Positions 43,235 to 54,265 of a DNA stretch of 64,000 nt are shown in pieces. The DNA comes from Massariosphaeria phaeospora (taxonomy: Eukaryota; Ascomycota; Dothideomycetes; Pleosporales). The DNA is taken from contig JAADJZ010000017.1 in the NCBI GenBank assembly GCA_011032825.1, positions 806,001 to 870,000 on the forward strand. Reading direction: 5' to 3'. The notes under the pieces are model-generated. The model had not been told where the DNA came from. It made no database searches and saw only the letters and a program-made list of their open reading frames with translations. Within the stretch, counting starts at the first letter, position 1, and each line of letters starts with the position of its first letter. Both the position numbers and the translations under genes were made by a program.

Positions 43235-45315
43235 ATGCCGGGCAAGAGAAAAAGAGGTGGACTAATGGATGAAGGGGCTTTTCGAGATGGTAAGCGTTAG
43301 TCCTGCCCATAACAGAGCAGAGCTTTGCTCTAATTCCACGTGCGCAGACATGGCGATTGCGAATGGTGGTCCGCTCAGCGCGGTAGCAGCCGCGAAGTTG
43401 AAAGCAAGTGGCATATCGAACCTCGACGGCGTACAAGAGCCAATCACAAATCCCGTGCTCTCCAACAACGAGTCCGATCTCGAAGACTCGGAACCTGACG
43501 AACCGCCCCCCATCGACATCCACCGCAACCTAAAGCTGTGCTCATGGGACGACAACGGTGGAACCATCGTATCAGAGTCCGACCGCGAACTCACACTTAA
43601 CCTCAACAAGAACGCGACCGTAGCTCTGATAGGCTGCTACGACATCAAAGTGCTCAAAGGCGCCATCAATATCAGCGGTGCAAACATCGGCGCGGACAAA
43701 CGCGCGGGCGAAAGCGCCCCGGTTCGTCGTGCATTCGTCCCGTCTACACATCCGATCGTCAAGGTGCGGGGATTGGATAGCAGCAATCGCATCCAGTTTC
43801 TGCATTGCAGGGAGCCTACGCCTTTCGCGCCGATAAGTCCACTGTTCAGAGATATCTGGCGTGCGGCGTCCACGCGTGAACAACACACCAGGTCCTTTGA
43901 ACTGGTACGTGGACTCTCAGACTCTGCATTGTCATTTTTTGTATTGACGAAACAACACAGATAACAGAATCAGACGCCGACCCACTCAACCGCTCACTCA
44001 CCCCTGAGCTCATCCCAGCCGACTGGGTCCGCACAGTCGAGGAGTGCGCCAGCAGCAGCGCAGTCACCCTCATCAGCGGAGCCCCGTCTTCAGGGAAATC
44101 CACGTTTGCAAAAAGGCTTGTGAACCGGTACCTCACCGGCTTCGGCAAGACAGCACGAGCGCTTCCTTCCATCTATTTCCTCGATCTGGACCCAAACGCT
44201 CCCGAGTACACGCCCCACGGTCAGATATCTCTTCTCCGGATCCGAGAAGTGAATCTAGGTCCTTCGTTCACCCATCCGACTCCCGTACAGGCGCGCTCTC
44301 CAGCAAACGAAGTCGTCCGAGCGCACCCGCACCCACTAAGCGGGACGCCCAACTTCGAGGACCATTCCATTGCGAGCGCCTTAGACCTGTTCCAAACGTA
44401 CGTCAGTCTCCGGCACCAGAACGGTCCCGTCCCGCTGATAATCAACACGCCGGGCACCATGTATGCTTCTCACTTCAACATCCTCCTCCACCTCCTATCA
44501 AAAACGAAGCCGCAGCATCTCGTCCACACAGCCAACCCGTCCGCCATCTCCCCCGTCGACGCATCCAAACTGCACGATCTCACCACCACAGCGGCCAAAA
44601 CCCGCACTGCCGTCCACGATATCACAGCCCAGACTGCTCTCAACACACCCTCGCACACCGCGGCCAATCTCAGAGACATGCAAATGCAGTCATACTTCCA
44701 CTGCACCGGCCTCTCCGCCTCTCTCCACCGCACCTACACCCCCCACCCCCTCTCCACCCACCCCCCCTGGACCTTCAACTACTCCTCCACCGCCGCCACC
44801 CACCAATCCCTGCTCGCCTTCCTCCCCCTCTCCGAATACACCCCGCCCTCTTCCCTCCCCACGCTCCTCACCGGCACCCTCATCCACATCGTCCGTCTCC
44901 GCACCAGCACCAGCACCACCTCCTCCCCTTCCACCCAAATCCCCCACTTCCCCCCAACCCCACGAGCGGCCTCATCGCCCCGCCCGACCCGCGCACCTCC
45001 CACCTCGTGTGCACAGCGCTGCTGCGCGGCTGGGATGCGGCCGCGCGCGCGGTGCAGGTGCTGGTGCCGAGGACGCATGAGGGCGCACTGCGGGGGCTGC
45101 AGGCGCAGACGACGGTGTTTGTGAGTGGGTGGGGGGAGGTGCCCGGGTGGGCGTATGTGGAGGATGCGTATTGGGCGGTCGAGCAGCAAGGGGAGGGAGG
45201 AGGGGAGGACGGGAACACGATGGCCGCGCTGCCGCCATGGGTTGCGAGCAAGGCTTTGATGGATGGGATGGGGTATTTGAATACCGTGCGGCGGGTTAGG
45301 AAATTCCAGCAGTAG
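43235..45315 (+). CDS. GRC3: Grc3/Nol9-type polynucleotide 5'-hydroxyl kinase (frame broken at a poly-C run)
   Basis: Kinase that phosphorylates RNA 5' ends during ITS2 processing of pre-rRNA, acting with Las1 in the nucleolus. Exons begin 43235..43289 (MPGKRKRGGLMDEGAF), then 43348..43904, then 43961 onward (introns 58 and 56 bp). The P-loop GAPSSGKST is near residue 244 and the following strand reads FLDLDPNAPEYTP; PLIINTPGTM matches the conserved INTPG segment, though with Thr where Trp is usual. At about 44950-44955 a C6 run appears one base short: the upstream frame runs on into unrelated Arg/Cys-rich sequence, while the next frame continues as SGLIAPPDPRTSHLVCTALL, GWDAAARAVQVLVP and ends KFQQ at 45315. 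Either an assembly error or a real frameshift. The gene is otherwise complete. Confidence 0.85.
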
Positions 45316-45509
45316 ATGTTGGGTACACTTGCTCCATCCTCCTAACTCAACTCAACGATTCGGACATGGATCTTGACCTTCAAGCAACACACTCAAAACA
45401 AGTCACCATCACCGGCACATCAAAATTCTTCTTACTTGTAGGACCGATCACATCTACTACATACCCCCATACTTGCTTCACCTTGCTTTTCTCTCCCACT
45501 CATCATATC

Positions 45510-48347
45510 TCACATGCGAATCCGAATGCCCGTCGTGCCCGTCCTCTCCGTCCCGCCATCATCATCATCATCATCATTACCACTCCCACCACTCACCCCC
45601 CCGACACTACCATCGCTCTCCATATCCCCATCCCCATCTTCCAGCATGCCGTCCCCGCCCATGATGCCCAGCCCCAACGGCCCCACCTTAAACACGCCCG
45701 CGCACCACTCGGCAAACACCTCCGGATCCCACACGCCGTCCTCCCTGCCCTTGCCCTTGCCCTTGCCGCTCCTAGCGGCCGCCCCGTTCCCGTTCACGCC
45801 GCCGCCGCCACTGCCGTGCAAAGCGGCCGTATACACAGCGTCGAACCACGTCTCGTACGTCTCGGTGACGCTCTCCATGACAGCCGCAACGAGCATCTCG
45901 CGCGTGCGCAGGTCCGAAATGTAGTCTTCGAGTTTGGCGCGCAGGAACGGGGTTTCGCGCTCGAGCGCCGCGCGCACGACCGCCGTGCGCGACGCCGCAT
46001 TGCCCGCGGGGGATTTCGCCGTGCCCTTGCCCGTGGCGTTCAGGCCCGCCGTGACGCGGGCGACAAACGCGGCCGTGAAGTCGGTGATGGCGGCGCGCAG
46101 CCGGGCGTCGACCTCGGCCTTTGCGTCGAGCATGTTCTCGACGACTGTGGGCATCAGCAGGCCGACGAGCGCGCGTGGGTTGAACAGGCTGCCGCGGGCG
46201 CGCAGCTCCCAGAACGTGTGCGAGAGTGAGGACAGGTCGTAGTGCAGGTCGGTTTCCGGCGTGACGAACTCGATGTCGAAGGCGACGATTTGCTGCTTGA
46301 GGAGGAGTAGGTGCGAGATTAGGAAGAGGGAGGCGTCGGTGGGAGAGGCGGATTTGGAGAGGTTGGTGCTGGCGGTGGCGAGGGAGAGGGTGGTGCTGTG
46401 GACGATGCGGTGGGCGAGGTCGTCGAAGACGGAGGACTGGGGTGGGTTAGTGGGGCGTGAAAGAAGTTGTGGTATGACATTAGGAACTTACGTGCACGAG
46501 TCTGTAGATCTTGCTGAGAAGCCAAATAGCTTTACGGAGCGTAGGATACCAGTCTTTGAACGCGGCTTCGGTATTGAAATTCCATCGCGCGTCTGGATCG
46601 TCCTCCTCGACAACGATAGGCATCTTAGGCACTTGTGGCGTAGGTGGAACGTCTGTCTTCGGTCCCTTTTTGCCTGATAGGGCGGGCTGGTTTGACTTTG
46701 CGCCTGAGGTGGCCTGCTTCCTGTTCTTCGCTGGGTAATCCAGATCTTCAGGCTTCGGCTTGTATCGCTCAATATCGTCTCTAAGCACAGCTAGCGACAG
46801 AAACACCAGACGAGTCTGCGCATCTTGCAGTGCAGGATGAATGAGGGCCGTGAAATCCAGCTTGTTTCCTTCTACTGGAGACTCTTCCTCCTCTTCTTCT
46901 TCCATGTAGCGAGTCTGCATCAGGGTGCATAGCTCACACAGCTTCAGGATTTGAGTCTCGTGGATGGTCCGGGGCCGGAGATGGTCGTAGAGTGGTTCGC
47001 ACATGGCCTCTAGAAATTCATAGAGACCACCATCGCCTTCAAACCATTCGCCCCACAAATCGTATTCGTCGAAGCATGTAGTGCGTATGTAACTAATGCT
47101 ACTCCTAGCAAATGCTACCAGGTCTTTAGATGTGCTCGGAGCTTGTGCTATTTCTCCAATCTTCTTCGTGACGATGGGGAGGATCAGGCGGCCTCGAGTT
47201 GCTGCGTAGCTTTGGTACAGCTCGTTCATCAAACTCTGATACTCCGCCTCAGCTCCGGGCTCCGCTCCCGCCGGTAACACTGCTCTCTTTTGGATTTCCA
47301 AGCCTATCCTCTTCAATTCTGGAGCGCCCACGCGGAACTTTGCGTATAATAGCGCCGACATGGTTGTGTCGTTCAGTTGGCGATCTGCAATTCGCTTGGA
47401 CACATCTGCAGCGATTTCGCGGAGAGCGTTCGTGAAATGAACGCGAATGAGCGTCAGAGCGCGGGTGAGCAGAAGCCGGTATCTCGAGCGATATGTGCTG
47501 GATTCTCGATGATTCGGGCGGGCCTGCATGTACTCTATACAGCTGTCTAGATTCGCGAGCATCTCTGTGAACTCCTTCCCGCGCACGATGCTCCCCGCCC
47601 CTGGCGCATTGAGTCTCTTGGTGATAGGCTCTAGGTAGAGATAGTAGCGCAAGTTCTGTTCCATGTCATTCGCGAGCTCAGTGATCCGCTTCTGGTCGTC
47701 AATCAGGCCTTCGCACTGCGTCTGGAAAGCGGTAGTCTGCGTCTCGACTGCTTTGAAGGATTCGGACAAGGAGGAGAGGATGTCGAGAGTCGAGGATGTG
47801 TCCGAGATTATAGTGTCGAGGTGGTTCCGGGTGAGATGCAGCTGATCCTGATAGAGCCTAACGGGACGTCAATTAGCCTAGTTTTGGCAGAGGTTGTGTA
47901 GTTGCATATAATGCCATCCACGTACTTGTACTCGGCATGGCTCGCTTCCAGCAGCTCCCCATTGACATGGCTGTACCACTCGGAAAACTCCAGTTCATCG
48001 CTGATGTTCTCCCGTGACTTTTTGCGCTCTAGCCCTTTCTCCTTCTTCAGGTGTGCGCGTACGACCTGGTAGAAGTCGCTGTATGACTTGGCCCGTCTGG
48101 CCACGGTGGCCGGCGGGGGCCCATGGCTCTTGACGACGGCCTCTTCTGCGGTCTCGGCAATGCCTTCTACGCGATCGACGTCAGCCTGGCTCTCCTGCAG
48201 AAACACAGATCAATATACAGCTCGACGTACCCATGGACTGGACGGCGGGCTTACGTTGGGCTGCTTGAGCAGCGACTCGCGGCGGCGGGGCGTGGTCTTT
48301 TCGGCGGGCTTGGCCAGAAAGGCGTTGTACCACGACTCCTCGTACAT
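45510..48347 (-). CDS. COG3: Conserved oligomeric Golgi complex subunit 3 (Sec34)
   Basis: Golgi tethering factor in lobe A of the COG complex, needed for intra-Golgi retrograde traffic. Four exons (48347..48255, 48194..47926, 47857..46492, 46436..45510; introns 60, 68 and 55 bp) give 884 residues. The N-terminal Sec34 region reads SDELEFSEWYSHVNGELLEA, then after the splice KLYQDQLHLTRNHLDTIISD and TQTTAFQTQCEGLIDDQKRI with predicted coiled coil. Further conserved blocks are LYLEPITKRLNAPG, EFTEMLANLDSCIEYMQ and KLCELCTLMQTRY. The last exon has LLLLKQQIVAFDIEF and FWELRARGSLFNPRALVG. The very C-terminus is Gly/Asp-rich with an Asp run encoded by a CAT/ATG-type microsatellite (about 45556-45578). 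Complete and intact. Confidence 0.93.
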
Positions 48348-48722
48348 GGCGACGGCGTGCGCGTGCAGGTGGTGAGTGGCAGCCGGATCCCTTGCAGCGG
48401 CCACTGTCAACACGCAACACGGCGAATGTTGCGATGCGTGGGGTGTGGGGTGTGATCTGAGCCCTGTCCAGATCCGAGCATCACGTGACTGTCCTTTTTC
48501 GCCGACTTGCCGACATTTAATGACGTTGAAGACTCCCGAATCCGCCGCCCGCCACCAGGGTGGACCATCTTCACGTTGCCCAGCGTCCGCTACTCGTAGG
48601 GTCCCAGAGGAATGCCGCTGGCCTGACAAATGCCGCTGGCCTGACAAATGCCTTGCCTCTGATTCCCCGACTCTGCTGCTCGTCCTCAACCGCGCAATAC
48701 CCCTTCACTCCACACCGAAAAC
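48348..48722. promoter_or_regulatory. Divergent COG3/FMP25 promoter region with an 18 bp tandem duplication
   Basis: 375 bases between divergent start codons. At 48611-48646 the 18-base unit AATGCCGCTGGCCTGACA occurs twice in tandem, followed by a third AATGCC. No other motif was recognised. Confidence 0.6.
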
Positions 48723-50570
48723 ATGCTCAGCACACGATGCGCCTCACGAACTGCACTCCACACCCCGCATGCCCCGCGACTGTATAGACATCTCTCGCAC
48801 CGCCCGCGCGCACGACCCCAGACACGAGCAGCAACCCATGCCTACGCCCAACGCCGCCAGCAGCATTTCGTCCGATCAATAGCCACTGTTGCCATCCTGG
48901 GGACTGCCGCTACAGCCTGGCAATGGTACAGCGGGGACAGCATCTTCCGCGAAGTGCATGCGGAAGAGCCGCCGAAGGAGCAGGAGCCGGCGAGAGTGCA
49001 GGAGCCAGTGTTCGAGGCGCAGAGGCGGGCGGCAACGTCGACAGAGGACAACCGCGACATCATCAGCTCGCAACATCTGCAGGTGAAGAGGAGCTGGGAG
49101 AACCCTGGGGTATACGCCTGGGGCTCCAACTCGGGCAGAGTCGTAGCCCCGGACTCGCAGAGTGACTTTGTCAAGAGCCCGCGACGGATACCGTTCTTCG
49201 ACAATCTTCTGCTACGGGACATAAAGCTAGATCGCAGCTTTGGCGCAGCTATTGACGAAAGGGGGGATTTGCTGCAGTGGGGCGCGGCTTACTCTAAAGA
49301 GACGACACAACCGACACACACTCTGCGGGGGAAGAATTTGACCTCACTGGCCATCTCTCGCGACCGCATCATTGCCCTCTCCTCCTCGGGCGAAGTTTAC
49401 TCTGTCCCCGTGTCCCAAGAGGAACAGCGGACAGGGCCCAAGCCAGAAACCACGTCCTGGATCCCCTTCTGGGGCTCTTCGTCCAACATCAGCTACCGCA
49501 TCCGCACCCCGTCAAATCTGAATTGGAGTGAACGAGTCACAGATATCTCGTCTGGCCTAGAACATGCCCTGATGCGTACATCCACTGGCCGCGTCTACTC
49601 TTTCGCCTCTGGAAGTCAAGATTTCCCCGGCAAAGGCCAACTCGGCATACCTGGTTTGTTATTTCAAAATCGACCTGAAGGTGCTTTCGACATTCCCCAC
49701 GAAATCACCACCATCAAAGGCTTTCCCATCTCAAAAATCGCCACAGGCGATTATCACAGCCTCGTAAGTGACGAGGCCGGCCGCGCTTTTGCCTTCGGCG
49801 ACAACTCCGCCGGCCAACTCGGCTTCGACTTCAACGCCGAAGCCGTCCACGTCGACGCCCCCTCACTCATCCCCACCCAGCGGCTCTACGCCGGCACCGC
49901 ACAACAGGCCTCAGTAACCAACGTCTTCGCCGGCGGCAACACATCCTTCCTCACCATCGAATCCTCTAAGCCACGGCCCGCAGCCGGCGAAACCGAGCGC
50001 ACAACAGCCGACACCTGGGCCTTTGGTTACGGCCTCACCGGCCAACTCGGCACCGGCCGCTGGATCCACAACCAGAACCAGCCCGTCAAAGTGCCCGCCT
50101 TCTCGGGCCTCTTCGAGTACGACGAGGGCAACTCAAGCGTAATCCCCATCCGCCTAGCCTACATCTCCGTCGGCGCCTCGCACGCCGCCGCCGTCATGGA
50201 CAACGTCGCCAGCGTCGCCATCGCCCACACCACCCGCAAGGCCAAACACCAGACCGACAACGACGTCAACTGGGGCCGCGACATCCTCTTCTGGGGCAAC
50301 AACGAATTCTACCAGGTCGGCACCGGCAAGCGCAATAACCTGTCTACGCCCACGTACCTGCAGCCGCTGGACCAGGCGGCCGAGGCGGAGCGCGCGGCGG
50401 GCGTGTTTGCTGGGCTGGTGCCGGGGAAGCTGGCGAAAGATGGGCTGGGTGAGTTTCATCGGTTTCAGATTACGCCGCGGCAGAAGGTGAGGGTTAGTGG
50501 GAGGTCGGTGGTGATGGAGCAGAGGGTGGAGTGTGGGAGGGGGGTTACGGCCGTGTATTCTGCTGTGTGA
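48723..50570 (+). CDS. FMP25: Fmp25-like mitochondrial RCC1-repeat protein
   Basis: Mitochondrial inner-membrane protein with an RCC1-type beta-propeller; the yeast relative Fmp25 takes part in respiratory complex III assembly. Single exon, 615 residues. The first about 45 residues are Arg-rich and almost free of acids, a mitochondrial presequence, followed by a single membrane segment (SIATVAILGTAATAWQW). RCC1 units include PGVYAWGSNSGRVV, GDLLQWGAAYS, GRVYSFASGSQDFPGKGQLG, GRAFAFGDNSAGQLGFD, TWAFGYGLTGQLGTGRW and ILFWGNNEFYQVGTGKR. A conserved spacer IPFFDNLLLRDIKLDRSFGA sits early in the propeller. Complete; divergent from COG3. Confidence 0.9.
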   Translation: MLSTRCASRTALHTPHAPRLYRHLSHRPRARPQTRAATHAYAQRRQQHFVRSIATVAILGTAATAWQWYSGDSIFREVHAEEPPKEQEPARVQEPVFEAQRRAATSTEDNRDIISSQHLQVKRSWENPGVYAWGSNSGRVVAPDSQSDFVKSPRRIPFFDNLLLRDIKLDRSFGAAIDERGDLLQWGAAYSKETTQPTHTLRGKNLTSLAISRDRIIALSSSGEVYSVPVSQEEQRTGPKPETTSWIPFWGSSSNISYRIRTPSNLNWSERVTDISSGLEHALMRTSTGRVYSFASGSQDFPGKGQLGIPGLLFQNRPEGAFDIPHEITTIKGFPISKIATGDYHSLVSDEAGRAFAFGDNSAGQLGFDFNAEAVHVDAPSLIPTQRLYAGTAQQASVTNVFAGGNTSFLTIESSKPRPAAGETERTTADTWAFGYGLTGQLGTGRWIHNQNQPVKVPAFSGLFEYDEGNSSVIPIRLAYISVGASHAAAVMDNVASVAIAHTTRKAKHQTDNDVNWGRDILFWGNNEFYQVGTGKRNNLSTPTYLQPLDQAAEAERAAGVFAGLVPGKLAKDGLGEFHRFQITPRQKVRVSGRSVVMEQRVECGRGVTAVYSAV

Positions 50571-51018
50571 GGGAGGGGCTGGTGTGGATGGTTTGGGAAG
50601 ATGGGGGGAATGGGAATGAGCGTTATGCGTGCGTTACTAACTTGACTTTGCTTCTTTGTACAGTTCGCATTTCGGAGGGGTTTGGTTTGGGCGCGCTGTG
50701 CACTGTGCACTGCACGAGTCTGCGTGCTGAATTCCAAATCTATCACGGCCTCTGTTCTGTTCTGTTCAATTATGTATATGTATTCCAAATCTGCATCTGC
50801 ATCTGCTTCCTAGCATCCAGAAAGCCAAGTCGTATCTCACTCTCTCATCTCTCATCTCATCTCATCTCTCACACCCCTTTCCGTCCGCCCCCCCTCTCCT
50901 TCTTCTTCCCCTTCCTTCCCTCTCCCCCCGTTAATTCCCTCACCTCCTTTCCAAGTTCCCTCTTCTCGCCCACAACGATTTGCTCGTCGGAGTCGGAGTC
51001 GGAGGCGAGCGAGCTAGG
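50571..51018. other. Convergent intergenic region
   Basis: Lies between the convergent 3' ends of FMP25 and the next gene. It contains a TCTCATCTCATC-type repeat at about 50838-50870 and pyrimidine-rich tracts. No gene is supported. Confidence 0.45.
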
Positions 51019-52175
51019 CTACTGGGCGTTAGTTTAGTTTAGCTCAGCTGGTGGAAAACATGGATTTGAATAGGTAGTGAGTGCTTCGTCGGGGTACGGT
51101 ACTCACGTCGGTGTTCTCCCACTCGTAGCCGCTGTCTTCGTCGTCGGAGAAGGAGGAGGGGGAGGAGGGGAAGGCGGTAGGGAGGTCAGGGTCATAGAGT
51201 TCGAAGTTGGAGAAGGGGGAGGGGTTGGGGGATGGGGCCTAGGGGGTTGGGGTGTTAGTGGGGGGTTAGGGGGGATGGAGGGGCGATGGGGGGAGAAGTA
51301 CTTACTGAGATGTCGCGTCGCTGGTATTGCTGCTCATCTTGCTTTTTCTCTATCTGTTTCTCTTGCTTTTTCTCTATCTGTTTCTCTTTCTCTTTCTCTT
51401 TCTCTTTCTCTTTCTCTTTCTCTTTCTCGTACTGCGCTTTCTTAGCTAGTTGTTCAGCGTAATGCGCTTGGATGCTTAGCTGCTCGTCATCCCCATCTTC
51501 CACCCTCTCCTCAACCTGCGTCAGCGCAATATGCGCCGCCTCCTCCTGGCCCGCGCTGAGTGCCGCGAGCGAGAGCTGGAAGTTCATGCACGGGGTGAGG
51601 AGGTCGATGTAGGGCAGGAGGTGGGGGCAGGGGAGGGGCGCGGCGGTTTTGGGTTTTTTGGAGGATTGGGGGGAGGGTGTAGTAGTGGGGTTGAGGGTGC
51701 GTTTGTGGGACGGGGAGGGGGAGGGTGGAGGGAGGGCGTGACTGGTGTGTTTGTCTGTGGTGGCTAAGGCGTTCGAGGCGCCTGCGATGGGCGAGGGCGT
51801 GCGGTCTCTACGGAATTTGTCTTGTAACCGCTGAATCTCACTCTTGGGCTCGACGTTCTCCACATTTTTCTTCGGCTCGAGCTTTTCATCGCGCTCCTTC
51901 GGCTCAGCGTGTTCCTCTGCCGCTTTCTCAGCTTTTTGCCCAGTTTCCTTCTTCTCCGGAGCCTGCTTCTTCGGTGCATCGCCCATCTTCTCCTCCACGA
52001 CCTTGATCTTGGGCTTCGTCTGCGCGCTAGAGGCTGGGATGAAAGTTTTTCCTTCTATTCGGCCGGTGCTTGATCCAGCGTTGCTGAGCCTGCCACGAGT
52101 TGAGCGCCGTGTTGCGGGCTTCGGCTCCGGTTTCGGTTTCGGTGTCGCGGGAGCTTTTGGGAGCTTTTTCACCAT
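51019..52175 (-). CDS. Uncharacterised Lys/Glu-rich protein
   Basis: Family not recognised. Model: exons 52175..51306, 51238..51107 and 51021..51019 (introns 67 and 85 bp), 334 residues; in this model the last exon is only the TAG stop, which needs transcript support. The N-terminus is basic (MVKKLPKAPATPKPKPEPKP), then a long Lys/Glu-rich disordered stretch. A short conserved-looking core, CPHLLPYIDLLTPCMNFQLS and ALSAGQEEAAHIALTQVEER, is followed by a helix built from tandem KE dipeptides (EKEKEKEKEKEKEK) and two IEKKQ units. The C-terminal exon reads FELYDPDLPTAFPSSPSS and DDEDSGYEWENTD. The low-complexity helix comes from the CTTTCT-type repeat in the DNA. Likely nuclear by composition. 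Confidence 0.6.
51347..51430. repeat. CTTTCT/CTTTTT microsatellite inside a coding exon
   Basis: A hexanucleotide TTTCTC tract repeated about nine times, preceded by two longer units TTGCTTTTTCTCTATCTGTT. It encodes the KE-repeat helix of the flanking gene. Length variation here would change helix length without shifting frame. Confidence 0.8.
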
Positions 52176-52767
52176 GGTTGGAAAGGGCGGGGGTAGAATG
52201 GTGCCGAGGGGTAAATGGAGTTAACGGCGTTGTCTGGTGTGAGGTAGATGCAGAGAGGGATATTGGGGAGTTATATCTATGGTTTTTACAAAGAACGACT
52301 GTGGGTATTTGGCGCAAGTCGATTGGCAGCCAAACTTTTGGATGCAAACAAATTTCTGAGTTGGTCACAATCCAAGCATGTGTGCGCATTACAAAGAAAG
52401 CATCTTATTTGAAGGACGATTTGTGGAAATGGCTTTGGAAATCCTGAAATGTTTGTCAGGTTAATATATACTCAAACATACTCATCGCAACGACAAAAAG
52501 ATCGCGAAGATAGTAAACAACAAAAATTCCATGCAAGTAGATATGTTTTTGTTTTTACAAACATGTGGTACTGAGTACGAAGAAAGGACATGGGCAAAGC
52601 TTAATGGATTTGGAAGTGATAGTTTGAATTGGCCAAGCTTGAATAGGCAAGCGAAGACGGGGAATTTCACCAAGAAGTAAGACTCTTGATTATGAATGCA
52701 GTTGTGAAAATCGAGTATAACGCGCGACTTTTTGATGGATGGATGACTAGTGCATAGTGTGGTTACG
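52176..52767. other. Intergenic region, no gene recognised
   Basis: About 590 bases with A/T-rich sequence. It holds the promoter of the Lys/Glu-rich gene and the 3' flank of the next one. No feature was recognised. Confidence 0.4.
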
Positions 52768-53693
52768 TCACACTCCCTCATCACAGACAACCTCAACCTT
52801 ATCCCTCCCCATCTCCTCCCTAATCCTCTCATCCACCTTCCTCCCCTCCCCCTCCCCACCCCTAACATGCTGTCTCACGAACCGCGCATACGTCTCCGCG
52901 AGACCAACAGCATCCTTCAACTGCTTAGTAATCAGGCGCGTCATCTTCGTTACGGAGACCGGAGGCGCGTCGTGCTGGGCAGCGGCGTTGCTTCTAGCAA
53001 TGGCGGCGGGGGCTGTGTGCCGGGTTCTTGCGGGTTCGGGCTTCTGGGGTGCGGCGACGGTGATGTTGTCTTGGGTTTTGCCGTCGTCGGAGGAGATGCG
53101 GAGATGCGCTGCTGGGCCTGTGTTGGCTGTTGGCGTCGAGCTCTGGGCTCTCTTTGGGAGGTTGTTGCTGTGCAGTGGTTTTGACTGCGATGCCTTTCCC
53201 GCGGCTGACGTTTTGGCGATCCGGTCCGCCACGCGATTTGAGCGACGAGAAGGTGCACCTGCAGTGGTTTTCTGTAAACGGTCAGTACGTCTACGCGTTA
53301 GCCAGGACACGCTCGGTTACTCACTCTTGGAGGCGCCCTTTTACGTGCGGCTCTGGGTTTCTTCTCCATCTCCATCTCCTCAACTTCCTCGTCTTTTTCA
53401 GCATCCTTACCTTCTTGCAGCCCACCACTCTGCAGCGCTACACCCTCATCGAGATCCATATCCCCAAGATGCTCGTCTCGACTAGCCAGAGAGCTCTCTC
53501 CTCGCTCTTCATTATGTCCAAGTCGCTGGGCATTCTGGACATCCCTAGGGTCCTCGAAACTTATGTGGACTTTAGTCGCATCCTCGCTTGTCTCGTGCGT
53601 ATTGAACATTATGCTCCTGTCCGTTGGCGCGCCGTCGTTGCCCAGACCAGTGATGTCACTCGGCACGCTGCTTAGTATTGAGTTATCTGACAT
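52768..53693 (-). CDS. Uncharacterised disordered protein
   Basis: Family not recognised. Two exons (53693..53325 and 53271..52768; intron 53 bp, GTGAGT donor, TTACAG acceptor) give 290 residues. The N-terminal half is acidic (MSDNSILSSVPSDITGLGND, EGKDAEKDEEVEEMEMEKK), then basic with RAARKRAPPR spliced to KTTAGAPSRRSNRVADRI. The C-terminal 70 residues form a likely helix, with TKMTRLITKQLKDAVGLAET and YARFVRQHV, and end EVVCDEGV. The mix of an acidic patch, basic linker and C-terminal helix suggests a nuclear adaptor, but this is only composition. The splice is clean, so the gene model is probably right. Confidence 0.65.
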
Positions 53694-54265
53694 AGTTGTT
53701 GTTATTCGTAAAGTGTGGTGCGCAGTTCGAAATCTAAGAGTAGCAGATGTGCAGATGGATTGGTTGGAGCGAGCTGGACACTATATACCGACCTTTTCGC
53801 TGGAGTTTGCTACGAGTGTTTCTTTGACGAGCCAGTGAAGCTCATGCCCATCGAGCCTTCCACTTCGTACGCCCACCTTCGGCGACTCTCTGCACGCATC
53901 CACGCTAACTGTCCCATAGATAAATGATAGATCCACCGCATACGCCCGAAAATGCGCACTGTAACCAGACTGTTCTTGAACCCGACTCTTGGACCACCGA
54001 TCCCTTTCCCTTTCCCCGCCCTGCATCCTGTACCGGGTACGTACCCAAACGCAGAACCCCCGTTCGACCCAAAGAAGAAAGAATAATAAGAATAAGGCAG
54101 CGTATTTCGGCACCTCGTGTGTTCAGCGGCATGGTCGTATCGCCCTGAAATGAATGCCACAAAACTTCGTCTTAGGGGTTTCCCGAGACGCTGCGCTGCG
54201 CCGCGGAGTGAACATCTCTGCTGTCCAGCCAGAGTGCCCCACAGAACCCGCACAACTCCCCTCCT
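53694..54265. other. Intergenic region, no gene recognised
   Basis: About 570 bases between tandem minus-strand genes. Several open frames exist on both strands but none has recognisable content. Probably the promoter of the upstream unit and the 3' UTR of the next. Confidence 0.4.

Noticed and set aside
51030..51080. tRNA-like sequence (TAGCTCAGCTGGTGG followed by GATTTGAATAGG)
   Set aside because: The A-box resemblance is good, but the B box is poor and no acceptor stem or cloverleaf can be formed.
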